Shown here piece after piece: positions 21,273 to 30,822 of a DNA stretch of 64,000 bases (within the stretch, counting starts at the first letter, position 1; every line of letters begins with the position of its first letter). The stretch covers positions 171,638,083 through 171,702,082 of the forward strand of contig NC_090323.1 of assembly GCF_040869045.1 (NCBI RefSeq). The letters are read 5' to 3'. The translations under genes and the position numbers were made by a program. Source of the stretch: Eurosta solidaginis. Its lineage: Eukaryota > Arthropoda > Insecta > Diptera > Tephritidae. The notes beneath the pieces were generated by a model. It saw only the letters and a program-made list of their open reading frames with translations. It made no database searches and had not been told where the DNA came from.

Positions 21273-21593
21273 TTACTCATTAAAAATACAAACAGATGAA
21301 ACTAATTGGTGTACCTTTTATACTTTTCTGTGTTTGTTCATTAAAAATACAAACATTATATCTCATGCCTTTCTCAATTCAATAGCACAATTAAACTGTA
21401 CATATGTATAAACAAATCACTAGGAAATGTTCTTTTCAAAACAGCCAAATATTTGCTTTGTGCCCATTTCCCGAATCTAGAAGTTTCTGCCTATTTGCTA
21501 TTCACACAATCCACTAATGTATAAATAGCTCCTACAAAACTTATCTTAATTTACTCAATATCTAACAAGCGTCTAAAAAAGTTATCATTTAAA
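21273..21593 (+). promoter_or_regulatory. Promoter of protease homologue gene (family A, copy A5)
   Basis: It has the same sequence as the right part of A4 and A6, here leading into a gene. A TATA box TATAAATA lies at 21520-21527. An initiator-like CTCAAT lies about 30 bases further, near 21554, which gives a 5' UTR of ~40 bases before the ATG at 21594. AGAAGTTTCT at 21479-21488 is two inverted nGAAn boxes, a minimal heat-shock-element-like motif. Function is not shown. At 43565-43572 the same TATA box exists with no gene after it. Confidence 0.6.
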
Positions 21594-22345
21594 ATGAGTT
21601 TCCGAAATTATATCGTGCTCCTGTTGGTCGCGCTTACCTTCCCTTTCACCTACGCGAATGCGAATTTTCGCACTGGAGATGGCAGTTCTAGCAGTTCTGT
21701 GAATACAGAGGAGGAAACACCACATGTGCCATATGTGGTGGCAATATATAAAAACGGAGATTATGTTTGCACAGGTTCACTGATAACTATGGAATTCGTG
21801 GTTACAGCTTTAGAATGCCTGGACAGAGAAGAAGATACATGGATCAGAGTTCAAGCTGGTGTAAACAGTATATCTCCAATGGTATATATCGGGGAGGAAG
21901 GGCAAATTCGCGACGCGAGTGGTTTTATTTATGAAGAAGTCACGGGAAGCAACGATATGGATTTAGGTATAATTCAAGTGGAACCCCCCTTTGACAAGGA
22001 TCCTACATTAGGAACAATAGAACTTTGCAAAACGGTTTAGAATCGGGCATGCCAATGCAAGTTATTGGATGGCATATGCGAAGTGGTCCTAATCTCCGTT
22101 CTACTCGCGAAACTATAGGAGAAAGAAGGCGTTGTCATCGTAATTTCTATCATCACGATATAAGAAGTACGTTTTATGGATTCAAGTCAACACTTAACAT
22201 AGATTCTGGAGCACCGTGCGTTGTGGGCGGAGCTCTTTGTGCTGTGGCAGGATCTTATTACGGTGCTTCGTCAAGGCTATATACAGATTTATCTTATCCA
22301 AGTTCTGCTCTATTATTTGTAAAAGTAAAAACGGGATGTACATAA
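21594..22345 (+). pseudogene. Secreted trypsin-fold serine protease homologue, one frameshift
   Basis: The frame 21594-22040 starts with a hydrophobic signal peptide (residues ~6-23). There is no clear R-IVGG activation site; PYVVAIY follows instead. GSLITMEFVVTALECL at 61-76 is the His-loop, but the catalytic His is Glu74 (TALEC instead of TAAHC). The Asp region NDMDLGII (D121) is present. A stop at 22038-22040 follows; reading continues one frame over from about 22025 with MPMQVIGWH, paired cysteines and the Ser loop IDSGAPCVVGG, ending in TAA 22343-22345. Loss of His means a non-catalytic homologue even if the frame were intact. Such secreted homologues occur in fly seminal fluid and immunity, but the role here is unknown. 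No intron is visible. Confidence 0.75.
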
Positions 22346-22392
22346 GTGTTGTCATAAATTAAATGCTGTCATAATATTATGTAATACTACTA

Positions 22393-22398
22393 AATAAA
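22393..22398 (+). terminator. Polyadenylation signal AATAAA
   Basis: AATAAA 48 bases after the TAA of the protease homologue, at a normal distance for a 3' end in insects. An AT-rich stretch follows. Confidence 0.6.
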
Positions 22399-22399
22399 T

Positions 22400-22975
22400 A
22401 GTACAGAGAGCGTAAACTCGCAAACATCAGAGTGCTAATATATTTCGATTAAAATGTTTTCGTTTTTCTTTTCCATGAGGAGGTGTACCTAAATTATAAA
22501 TTTTTATTGTAAAACTTAAACTGCTACAATCAAAATACTTCGTGAATTAAAAACTCATTGCGCACGTATTGTTGTAGCAATATCGGACTATTACATATAC
22601 AAATGCGGAGTGGAGCGTCGCTCTATCTCGGCTGAAAGCCCCATTACAGAATTTTTTTGTATAAATGCCCGTTTTCGAAATGGTGGCTGAGATAGGGTGA
22701 CATTCCACTCAGCAGTCGAAATGGCGATATTTTTATGGAATTATGTATAAACAAATTTTGATGATTGCGATTTAATAAAAAGTTTTGGTTATATTCATTG
22801 AAAGTGTCATACATTAAGTTGTCACTTTCTTTGCTGACCTCAACCAAACTCATAAATTTACTTCTATTTCACCAATTATGAGTTGACAAAAAATTAATAC
22901 TCTTCTCTTAAAACTCATTGAAATATTTATCGCTTTTTATAATATTAAACAAGGTAAAATTGACATCTCTCCAAC
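22400..22975. other. Intergenic DNA downstream of the protease homologue
   Basis: No frame with family features and no repeat shared with the rest of the window. Short minus-strand frames here look accidental. Confidence 0.5.
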
Positions 22976-23176
22976 TTCCTAATCAAGGGTGCTAGGCACG
23001 GTCCTTATTGGATGAACTGTAGCCAGGGGGTATTTTCCCCATACCGCACCGCTACCGAAAAAAATAATGATTGCCTTATAACAGCAAGGGGCGCTGTTGT
23101 AGCGGAGGTTTTTATCCCCACTTTTAACATTAGACCGATGAGCCCGCCTTGTTAGACAGGTGGTCGAACGACCAAG

Positions 23177-23626
23177 ATGAACTCAAAAACTTCTAAAGTA
23201 AGTAAGGTTGATAAAAAAAATGCGATGGTGTCGCAAGCCCGGGAGGAAGAAATCGCTATCATTGATGATTCAAATGCAGATAGCGATGATAATATGCAGT
23301 CAGTGCGCTCTGTAGAGGAGCAGTCTACCAGCCCGGACAAAGAACTAACGTTAGCCCAACCAACGACGAGAGCGATCGCTTGGAATTACCCAGAGAGACA
23401 TGCCCCTAGAGGCAAGAGGCAGCGATCGGTTGAACCTCACATGCCTGCTTTTAAGAGGCAGGAGGCGGAGGGAAAACGCCCCAGTCCCAGAACCAGGAAG
23501 AAAAGTGGTAGAAATGACAGGAACCAAACCTCAATTTCTGCAAAGCGGAGTGAAGGGGTAATATCTAGAAAGCCATATACCCTAAAAGCTGTAGTAGAGG
23601 AAGAGGAAATAAGAAATAAAATGTAA
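23177..23626 (+). CDS. LINE ORF1 protein (N-terminal part)
   Basis: A 149-codon frame that is Lys/Arg/Glu/Ser-rich and low in hydrophobics, as expected for the disordered N-terminus of a LINE ORF1 nucleic-acid-binding protein. Basic clusters PRGKRQRS and PSPRTRKKSGR lie at about 77-115. The Zn-knuckles usual in ORF1 C-termini are not found; after TAA 23624-23626 similar sequence continues to ~23900 in broken form. Its position, 5' of the endonuclease start at 23961, supports the call. Confidence 0.55.
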   Translation: MNSKTSKVSKVDKKNAMVSQAREEEIAIIDDSNADSDDNMQSVRSVEEQSTSPDKELTLAQPTTRAIAWNYPERHAPRGKRQRSVEPHMPAFKRQEAEGKRPSPRTRKKSGRNDRNQTSISAKRSEGVISRKPYTLKAVVEEEEIRNKM

Positions 23627-23924
23627 ATGCTAATAAGCTAAAGGGAAGAAATGACCAGACTCCAGCTTATTCGGTGATACTAAAGGGAGCTAACGATGAG
23701 ACTCCGTTTATCACCGAGAAGAAGATGAACAACGTTGCGAAGCAGGCCCAGACTGTGGCACTGCTAGATTGCAACAACCCCAATGGACTGGTATCAACCG
23801 AAAGGCAGAGTTATTAGAATTGGGTAGCAAGCTCAATAATGCTGCGAGCCTAGCAAAGACGCTTCGAAAAGAGGAGGGAGAAACGCAGCTATACCGGTAA
23901 GAGCGAAAAAGATGTATTGCGTGA

Positions 23925-24560
23925 GTGCAGTGGTGGAGAATTTGGAGAGAGACAAGCAGCTCAATGGCGTTGCGAGTCTTACAAATAACTATCCAACACG
24001 GTAAAGTGGCGTCAGGTGAGCTCTTCATGACACTTGAAGAGGGTTCTTTTGATGTGACGCTGATACAGGAGCCATGTGTCTCATCTGGAGGAAATATTTC
24101 TGGACTCAGTGCTCGCAGACTCAGCGTTTATTACTCCAGCGAAACGGCGAGACTGAGGAAAGTCGTATCCAAGGCGGTCCAGGCACTGATAAAAAATATC
24201 GGCGGGGAATGGTCACACAGTAGTGAAGAGTCCCTTAAGGCACTACTTAATACACACTTCCCATCAGGCGACGATGTAAAAACTCCTAATACGGAGCGAG
24301 AGGTACCAGGATTGATGAAAAATACCAAAAGCTTTTGCCAAGTGCAACTCGACGGATCCAGATGGGATATTTTTCGAGTAGTTTTCATATCGAAAGCGGG
24401 AAAAATCAGCCATTTGCATCCCATTAATTGGACATCTATTTTGCTCAAAACCCTCGAAAGTTTAAAAGATGTGTATATAAAATCAAGTATGAATGAGGAG
24501 TTCAGCACAACATACTTACACCAAAGGCAAGTCAATCGACACTGCATTGCATAGGGTGGT
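23925..24560 (+). pseudogene. LINE ORF2 with fused endonuclease start, linker and RT start
   Basis: From ALRVLQITIQHGKVASGEL and TLIQEPCVSSGGNISGL (the endonuclease start with its Asn and Glu motifs) the frame jumps, without a stop, to KNIGGEWSHSSEESLKALLN (linker). It jumps again to FRVVFISKAGKISHLHPINW (RT fingers). The catalytic parts of the nuclease are therefore missing, yet the frame is still open, so the deletions were frame-preserving. Decayed RT sequence (TALHRVVMNIEKALEHQEYF, then RGAPQGEVLG) continues to about 24800 in other frames. Confidence 0.8.
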
Positions 24561-25057
24561 CATGAATATAGAGAAAGCCCTGGAACACCAGGAATATTTT
24601 CTACATGTTTTTCTGGGGATTTCAACAATATCACGAAACGAGTAAACATGGACAATCTCAACTCAATTAAAGTTCATCCCGCCTTTACAAAATGGATCGG
24701 CTCGATGTTAAGCTGCAGAATAATCACGTTGGGATGGGGTCTAGGCAACAAAACCTGTAAACAGAGGAGCGCCGCAAGGTGAGGTTTTAGGGGCGTCCAC
24801 AGTATTGGTGTCGCTAGTTCAACCAATTGCTTAGGCGGTTCGACGGAGGACCAGTCAAACTACATATCAGATTGACGTTTCAGTCATAAAAAGCGGTAGG
24901 TGCCTAACAACAACAAGCTCTGTGATGGATCAGGCACTTCCTGGTGTACAGGCCTGGGCAACTGGCGTCGATTTAACCACCAACCCTACAAGAATAATAT
25001 AGCCCCAAAATATCTAGGAGTCATCCTAAATAGTAAGTTGTCTGTGAAATAGGATGC

Positions 25058-25424
25058 TTGGATGGACTTGGGGCCTATTACTCGAACTCTCCTACGGCAA
25101 TTGTCAAACCCATACTTTACTATGGGGTCCTTGATTGGTGGACAGCCACACAAAAAGGTACGAATGCCAATAAACTTGAGGGCCATGCATCACTGATTGG
25201 CATAACAGGAGCTCAAAAGCTATTCCGACAGAAGCATTGCTTGCCATTCTACACATCACGCCTGCAGATCTAATGGCCAAAATTGTAGGGTTATCCACTG
25301 CAACAAGACTTAAGCCCTCGGGGCTGCTTGAGTGCAGGCCGTATGGCCATAGAACTTTAGCCTCAACTAATATCGGGCGGACGGAATATATAATCCGTGC
25401 ACGGCGACTCTTTCTAAGAAACAA
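25058..25424 (+). pseudogene. LINE RT thumb fragment
   Basis: Two short frames carry AIVKPILYYGVLDWWTATQK, HASLIGITGAQK and LLAILHITPADLMAKIVGLSTATRL. These equal the post-YADD RT region of LOA-type LINEs and correspond to RPILLYGVALWWPA in the element at 9175. One frame change separates the two pieces near 25230. The RNase H region is not found, so the element was 3'-deleted. Confidence 0.8.
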
Positions 25425-25538
25425 TTTGACATTTTATATCAATTCTTTCTAAACATTTTTCCTATCCATTGAAAATTTGAAAAATTATTGTGAAATATAA
25501 GAAATATCAAATAAACTTATAAAAATTTATATTCAAAG

Positions 25539-25799
25539 CATGGCACAATTATATGGTTGGCTCATCTCATCAGCTGATTTTATTAATTTCATTGCATGGT
25601 CGATGGGATTGTCAAAATGAGATAGCAAACTCAAAATGAAACCAACACATTGGCATCATTTTCTTACACGCACAAAAACTGCTAAGTTTTATGTTTCCAT
25701 TCCGTACCATACGCACCAACACCAATACACAGATTTTGACAATTTGAACAGACATATTTTGTTATTGTACAGATGAGCCAACCTTATAGTTGAACCATG
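25539..25799. mobile_element. hAT-like MITE with perfect 8-bp target duplication
   Basis: 261 bp. The terminal inverted repeats are ~29 bp: the left end CATGGCACAATTATATGG then TTGGCTCATCT, the right end its complement with three changes. It is flanked on both sides by ATTCAAAG (25531-25538 and 25800-25807). Length, lack of coding and 8-bp duplication are typical of hAT-derived MITEs. A degraded, inverted relative lies at 4072-4316. Confidence 0.9.
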
Positions 25800-25859
25800 A
25801 TTCAAAGTCAACCAAAAGTTCCTCAATCAGAAAAAAACAAAATTCTTAAAAACCGGAAT

Positions 25860-27261
25860 TTAAAAACAGAAGAGGCAGTGGGCCTTAGTTCTATAGGTGG
25901 ACGCCTTTTCGAGCTTACGCCGTAAAGGTGGTCCAGGCGTGACTCTATAATGTGTTTGTGCGGTATGGGTATCAAATTAAAGGTATTAATGAGGGTTTTA
26001 CGAGGGAGTAGCCCTTAGTTGTATATGTGAAGGCGTTTTCGAGATATCGACCAAAATGTGGACCAGGGTGGCCCAGAACATCATCTGTCGGGTCCCGCTA
26101 ATTTATTATATAGGTAATACCACGAACAGTATTCCTGTCAAGATTCCAAGGGCTTTTGATTTCGCACTGCAGAACTTTTTCATTTTCTTCTACTTAATAT
26201 GGCAGGTCTCACACCGATTTTACAAAGTTTTTTTAATGTTACATTTTGCGTCATTAAACCAATCCAATTACCATGTTTCATCCCTTTTTTCGTATTTGGT
26301 ATAGAATTATGACGTTTTTTTTTTTTTCGTAATTTTCGATATAGAAAAAGTGGGTGTGGTCATAGCCGGATTTTGGCCATTTTTTAAACAAAATAAAGTT
26401 AGCTCAGATAAGTACGTGAACTAAGTCTGGTAAAGATATATCGATTTTTGCTCAAGTTATCGTGTTAACGGCCGAACGGAAGGACAGACGGTCGACTGCT
26501 TATAAAAACTGGGCGTGGCTTCAACCGATTTAGCTCATTTTCACAGAATACAGTTCTCGTCATAGAAGCTATGACCCTACCAAATTTCACAAGGATTGGT
26601 AAATTTTTGTTCGACTTATGGAATTAAAAGTATCATAGACAAATTAAATGAAAAAGGGCGGACCCACGCCCATTTTGAAATTTTCTTTTATTTTTGTATT
26701 TTGTTGCACCACATCATTACTGGAGTTGAGTGTTTAAAAAAATTTACTAATATACTGTAAAGATATCAAATTTTTTGTAAAAATCTGACTTTTAAAATTT
26801 TTACTTCTAAATTACCTTCTTTTAAAAGTGGGCGGTGCCAAGCCCATTGTCCAAAGTTTTACCAATTTTCTATTCTGCGTCACAAGGTCAACCTATCTAC
26901 CCAGTTTCATTGCTTTATCAGTCTTTGGTAATGAATTATCGCACTTTTTCGGTTTTTCGAAATTTTCGATATCGAAGAAGTGGGCGTGGTTATGGTCCGA
27001 TTTCGTTCATTTTAAATAACGATCTGAGATGCCCAGAAACTGATATACCAAATTTCATGAAGACACCTCAAAATTTACTCAAGTTATCATGTTAACGGAC
27101 AGACGGACGGACATGGTTCAATCAAATTTTTTTCGATACTGATGATTTTGATATATGGAAGTCTATATCTGCCTCGATTCCTTTATACCTGTACAACAAA
27201 CTGTTATCCAATCAAAGTTAATATACTCAGTGTGCAAAGTACCCTGAGTATAAAAATAGGT
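25860..27261 (-). mobile_element. mini-me/DINE-like element, copy M3 (inverted)
   Basis: Reverse complement of M2 over most of its length. The ~128-bp tandem part lies at the left (TTTCGAGATATCGACCAAAATGTGG and GGACGCCTTTTCGAG), followed by GTGGGCGTGGTTATGG blocks and a GACGGACGGAC tract at about 27100-27112. The terminal hairpin TACTCAG...CTGAGTATA sits at about 27224-27254. The 3' terminal hairpin seen in M2 is not preserved. Confidence 0.75.
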
Positions 27262-27527
27262 AGGTACTTTGTGTAAGGATGCAAAGTTTCACGTGTTTTG
27301 TGGCCTGCATGTAAAAACTATGACTACCAATCACGTATTTCAACAATATATGACGTAAACATAAGTATTTGATGAAATTCGATGAAATTTGAAGCTTCTA
27401 GCCGTAAAACAGGGGTAAAAATGACAGTTTATATGGGATATATAATATATATACCACCGATCTCTGTGATTTTGTCAGACAACATTATATGCTATATACG
27501 TAAGCAATTGGTGACATTTTAAGCTTA
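27262..27527. repeat. Family B repeat, fragment B1
   Basis: It matches 34485-34715 almost throughout (AGGTAGGTACTTTGTGT, ACTATGACTACSAATCACGTATT, TATACCACCGATCTCT). It stops where the truncated LTR starts. Non-coding. Confidence 0.7.
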
Positions 27528-27759
27528 GTGAGTGATACTCCCAAAGATGATTGCCTACTTTTGGGAGCATCTCAGATAAGATATATGCATGTATTTGTGC
27601 GTCTCTCTCCGCTGCGTGTACGTACATATGTGTAGACATAATGATTGATTCGTTTATCTAGATACAAGTGCCTGCTTGCTTTATTGTTGTTGTGGCTTTA
27701 TTTACTTAGTATCAGATTAGTGATGTGAGTATCACTTAGTGTCACTAATATTCGTCAGA
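27528..27759 (-). mobile_element. Gypsy-type LTR-a (3' LTR of G1, truncated)
   Basis: It matches the right ~235 bp of LTR-b and LTR-c (GTGAGTGATACT..., CGCTGCGTGTACGTACATATG, CAGATTAGTGATGTGAGTATC, CACTAATATTCGTC). On the minus strand this is the 5' portion of a 3' LTR; its distal ~290 bp is missing. The sequence is closer to LTR-c than to LTR-b. The polypurine tract complement (GTGCCCTC) follows it at 27760-27767. Confidence 0.8.
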
Positions 27760-27883
27760 GTGCCCTCGATCTAAGAGCTGCTAGCCTCTTCAAATGAACC
27801 ACCCTTCTATTTCGTGGTTTCCCAATTGTTTGTATGCGGTAGATGACATCACTGATCCTCTTCACAGCTCTGCACAGGCCTTC

Positions 27884-28140
27884 CTATATGCAACAAAATT
27901 TGGATAGAACACCTTTCCGCCGGAGAGGGTTGTATAGCAGTACCAAATCTCCCTCCAAGAAATTTTCCGAATTATAGTTCTTGTCATACCTGTGTTTCAT
28001 CCTACTACTCATTACATTCTGTTCTTTGGCCAGTGAACAACTTCGCAGAGATTGCGCTTGACGCATTAGCTTCGCACAATCAGTATCGTTTTCACGTTTC
28101 ACAACAGTAGTGCGCCCTGGCTTGAAACTACCCTCTCATT
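27884..28140 (-). pseudogene. G1 integrase C-terminal end
   Basis: The frame ...MSSRMKHRYDKNYNSENFLEGDLVLLYNPLRRKG is the GPY/F-side tail of Gypsy integrases, where a basic helix leads into a G-D-L-V-L-L-Y-N-P strand. It ends early at a TAG (27884-27886) where G2 continues SWESPYRVVKRISDVIYRI. It follows the protease region with only ~15 codons between, which shows how much pol is missing. Confidence 0.85.
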
Positions 28141-28199
28141 CCTTCTGGGAAATTCTTTCCTTCGGTTTTGTGCATCCATTTGGTTTTGTCAATTCCAGT

Positions 28200-28671
28200 G
28201 TTTCTCTCGCAGGTATCATTGATTTTGCTTTGTTTGGCCCATTCGTTCCATCAACCTTTACCTTTTACTTTCGTGGTCTTTGTCCAGTATCCTCCGCACT
28301 TGCTTACTGCTGAACCCTTTCTCCAAACTGAAGTTAAGTGGCACATGCTGGTTCTCATAGCTCATAATTCTTCTCTGCATATCGATCCTAATGTCATGGT
28401 CAACTAAGAAGTCCACTCCCAATATAACTTCATCAATAACCTCCGCTACAACGAATTTGTGTAGAACCATGACTTTCCCAATTAAGACTTCCCAGATCAC
28501 TTCTCCCAGGACTTGGTTATATTCCTCAGTGACCGTACGCAACTTTGCCCTAGGTAATAACTTTACTCTCCTGTGGACACAGTCAGTGCACGTTCTTTGC
28601 CATCCACATTCCCTCTGACGGTAAGAATGCTTGATTTCGTTCCAATTTGCGACACAGATATCACAGAACAT
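28200..28671 (-). pseudogene. G1 protease region, active site deleted
   Basis: It reads RTVTEEYNQVLGEVIWEVLIG, FVVAEVIDEVILGVDFLVDHDIRIDM and PLNFSLEKGFSSK, matching G2 and G3 closely. The catalytic D-T-G-A-S-H-S-L-I stretch present in G2 and G3 is missing: the frame passes from the preceding strand directly to RRVKLLP near 28575. The protease would process Gag in a complete element. Confidence 0.85.
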
Positions 28672-29880
28672 TCAATAGCTGGGAAAAGTTACATCTGACT
28701 CGCTCTTGCTTATTTCCTCCAGCTTTGCTATTACGGCCACCCAAGTTGGAATTACCAGGACCGGTGCTGCAATGACGAGCAATGTGACCTGGGTTACCGC
28801 ACTTAAAACATTTGATTGCACCACTATTCTTCTGCTGCGTTCTTTTAAAGCTTCTAAAATTGCGTCTACCCACTCTGGTCTTTCTACTTCCACACGGCGT
28901 GCTTTGAAAACTGGCTTACACAATCAACATCCGACGCAAACTCTTGCAATGTTTCACCAGGCCTCTGGAAGCGGTTTAGTAACTCCATTTGGTATATCCG
29001 TCTCCTATGCTCAGTTCCGTATCGTCTCTCTAGAGCGCCCATCAATGCTACATAACAGTTTCGTACGCCCTCTGGAAAGGGTTGTAAAATCTCAGCTGCA
29101 GGCCCTTTCAATGCCATCAAAAGTGCAGCAACTTTATCTTCAGCGTTCCAGTTGTTCACTGTTCCGGTCTTCTCAAATTGTAGCTTAAAGACCTGGAAAG
29201 GAACAGCACCGTCAAAGGATGGTGTTTTTACCTTTGGATTACTCGATGAAACTGCTGGGAGATTTAGTTGCAACTCCTATATACGAATTTTCAAAGCATC
29301 CATATCGGCCTACATTTTATCTTGTCGTTCACTAAAAGCCTCCAGCTGCGATGAGACTTTTGTTTCCTGTGCCTCCAGCTTCGCTCCGATACGGTCTTCC
29401 TGTGCTTCGAGTTGTAATGTTATGCGTGCCTCTTGCTCTTTTAATTGTTCTGCAATTTGTAACGCCATGTGTGTTTTCTGTTCATCCACTTGTGCTTCAA
29501 TCTCCGATGCGATGCGTGTCTCCTGCGATTCCAGTTGGGCTGACATTTGTGTCGACATTTCTGAAATGCGTGCCTCCTGTTCTTTAATCCTGGATGTTAC
29601 TGTCGATGTTTGTGCAGATATTGCAGCCAAAATCGTGTTCAAGTCTGCGCTCGTAACTGTCTGCGATGTTTCGTTTTTCTCTTCAATTTTTGTTGTTGTC
29701 TCGTCGATATCAAGATGAAAGACATACTCTTTCACGTTAATTCCTTCTGCTCCCATTGCCTTTCGTCTCGTGCCTGAAGTTCGAGGTTAATGCCGGTTGT
29801 ATTCAATCCACAGCTCTCCAACTCCTTCTTCAGTTGCTGGATCTTCAATTTACTTAACTTTGCATGTCCTTGTTATCCTC
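28661..29880 (-). pseudogene. G1 gag: SAP-like start, coiled coil, capsid, zinc knuckle
   Basis: The start codon context is ATG-CAAAG instead of ATGGCAAAG (about 29870), which shifts the SAP-like LKIQQLKKELESCGLNT segment out of frame. 29756-29310 is a Gln/Glu-rich coiled coil with reiterated QLEAQETRI phrases. 29273-28884 is capsid (VPFQVFKLQFEKT, KVAALLMALKGPAAEILQ, YGTEHRRRIYQMELLNRFQRPGETLQEFASD). ~80 residues present in G2 are deleted near 28920. 28873-28661 keeps one CCHC knuckle, CFKCGNPGHIARHC. Gag would package element RNA. Confidence 0.82.
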
Positions 29881-29916
29881 TGGAATTTATTCAACAATTC
29901 CTCTTCTGACACCAAT

Positions 29917-30442
29917 TGTAATAAATTTACTGCAATTCCTCTTATCTGCAACCTTCTGCTAACGTTCGTATCACTAAACTGTTTAATAAATAACTCCAAT
30001 ATTCAATAATGCAAAATGGCTTTTATTAAAGTACTTCACAATAACACTGATACTTCACAACCAATAGCTTGCTTAAATGAAACTGATTGTCGTGCCTCCA
30101 CTGTCGCTGCTTTTATACTGTGCGGTTTCCTCGTTGACATATTTCTAGGTGCTTCTATTTCCAGAACTTACTAATTAGTTTTCAGCTATAAAATTAATCA
30201 GCTGTAACTACAGATGCACGATTTTATAGCTTCTCTCATTGCATACTTTCGGGAGTATCTCAGATATATGCATGTGGTTGTGCGTTGCTTCTCCGCTGCG
30301 TGTACGTACATATGTGTAGACACAATGATTGATTCGTTTATGTAGATACAAGTGACTGCCTGTTTTACTGCTGTTGTTACTTCTTTTACTTAGCATCAGA
30401 TAGTGATGTGAGTATCACTTAGTGTCACTAATATTCGTCACA
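29917..30442 (-). mobile_element. Gypsy-type LTR-b, shared by G1 and G2
   Basis: 526 bp, beginning TGTAATAAATTTACTGC and ending TATTCGTCACA in plus orientation. It aligns end to end with LTR-c and with both LTRs of G3. It serves as 5' LTR of G1 (on its left) and 3' LTR of G2 (on its right), since both internal regions are on the minus strand. TTTATACT near 30112 on the plus strand and AATAATGC/AATAAA-type motifs vary between copies. Confidence 0.88.
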
Positions 30443-30462
30443 CTGCCCTCCACCTAAGTCTG

Positions 30463-30789
30463 CTAGCCTCTCCAAATGAACAACCCTTCTGTTTCGTGTT
30501 TCCCAATTGTTTGTATGCGGTAGATGACATCACTGATCCTCTTCACAACTCTGTACGGGCTTTCCCAACTGCACCAAAATTCGGATGGAACACCCTTCCG
30601 CCGGTGAGGGTTGTATAGCAGTACCAAATCTCCCTCCAGTAAGTCTTCCGAATTATTGTTCTTGTCGTACCTGTGTTTCATCCTACTACTCGTTATCCTG
30701 GACCGTTCCCTCAAAACCAAAGAATTACTTCGCAGAGCTTTATCTTGACGGTTTGACTTTTCATCCTCAGTATCGTCTTCACGGTTCAC
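30463..30789 (-). pseudogene. G2 integrase C-terminal end
   Basis: A 108-codon frame with SSRMKHRYDKNNNSEDLLEG, DLVLLYNPHRRKGVPSEFWCS and SPYRVVKRISDVIYRIQTIG, the C-terminal DNA-binding tail of a Gypsy integrase (the classical W-x-G-P-Y-x-V reads W-x-S-P-Y-x-V here). A TGA separates it from the protease frame (QKE then stop, about 30823), where G3 has a Cys codon and reads through. The catalytic DDE core is absent. Confidence 0.85.
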
Positions 30790-30822
30790 AAGAGTAGTGC
30801 GCCCTGGCTTGAAACCACCCTT

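Larger units (their letters stand above)
22976..25445 (+). mobile_element. LOA-type LINE with internal deletions
   Basis: It has a leader with several short GC-rich phrases (22976-23176), a charged ORF1, and then an ORF2 that keeps only islands: the start of the endonuclease, linker, parts of RT and the thumb. The phrases match the minus-strand LINE at 8196-11340 in type (VVFISKAGK, KPILYYGVLDWW, THFPSGDD versus THFPGAAR) but are clearly another lineage. Two large in-register deletions remove the nuclease body and RT palm. It ends near 25445 in AT-rich DNA without a clear tail. Confidence 0.8.
27760..29916 (-). mobile_element. Gypsy-type internal region G1 (no RT)
   Basis: Minus strand, read from 29916 down: primer-binding-site-like TGGTGTCAGAAGAGG (about 29901-29914), gag, zinc knuckle, protease region, then directly the integrase end and the purine-rich tract. 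RT, RNase H and the integrase core are missing. The junction around 28105-28140 is the same as in G2 and G3. Coding is more decayed than in G3. Confidence 0.8.

Noticed and set aside
21479..21488. Heat shock element AGAAGTTTCT upstream of the protease homologue
   Set aside because: Only two perfect boxes; functional elements need three or more. Noted in the promoter entry but not called.
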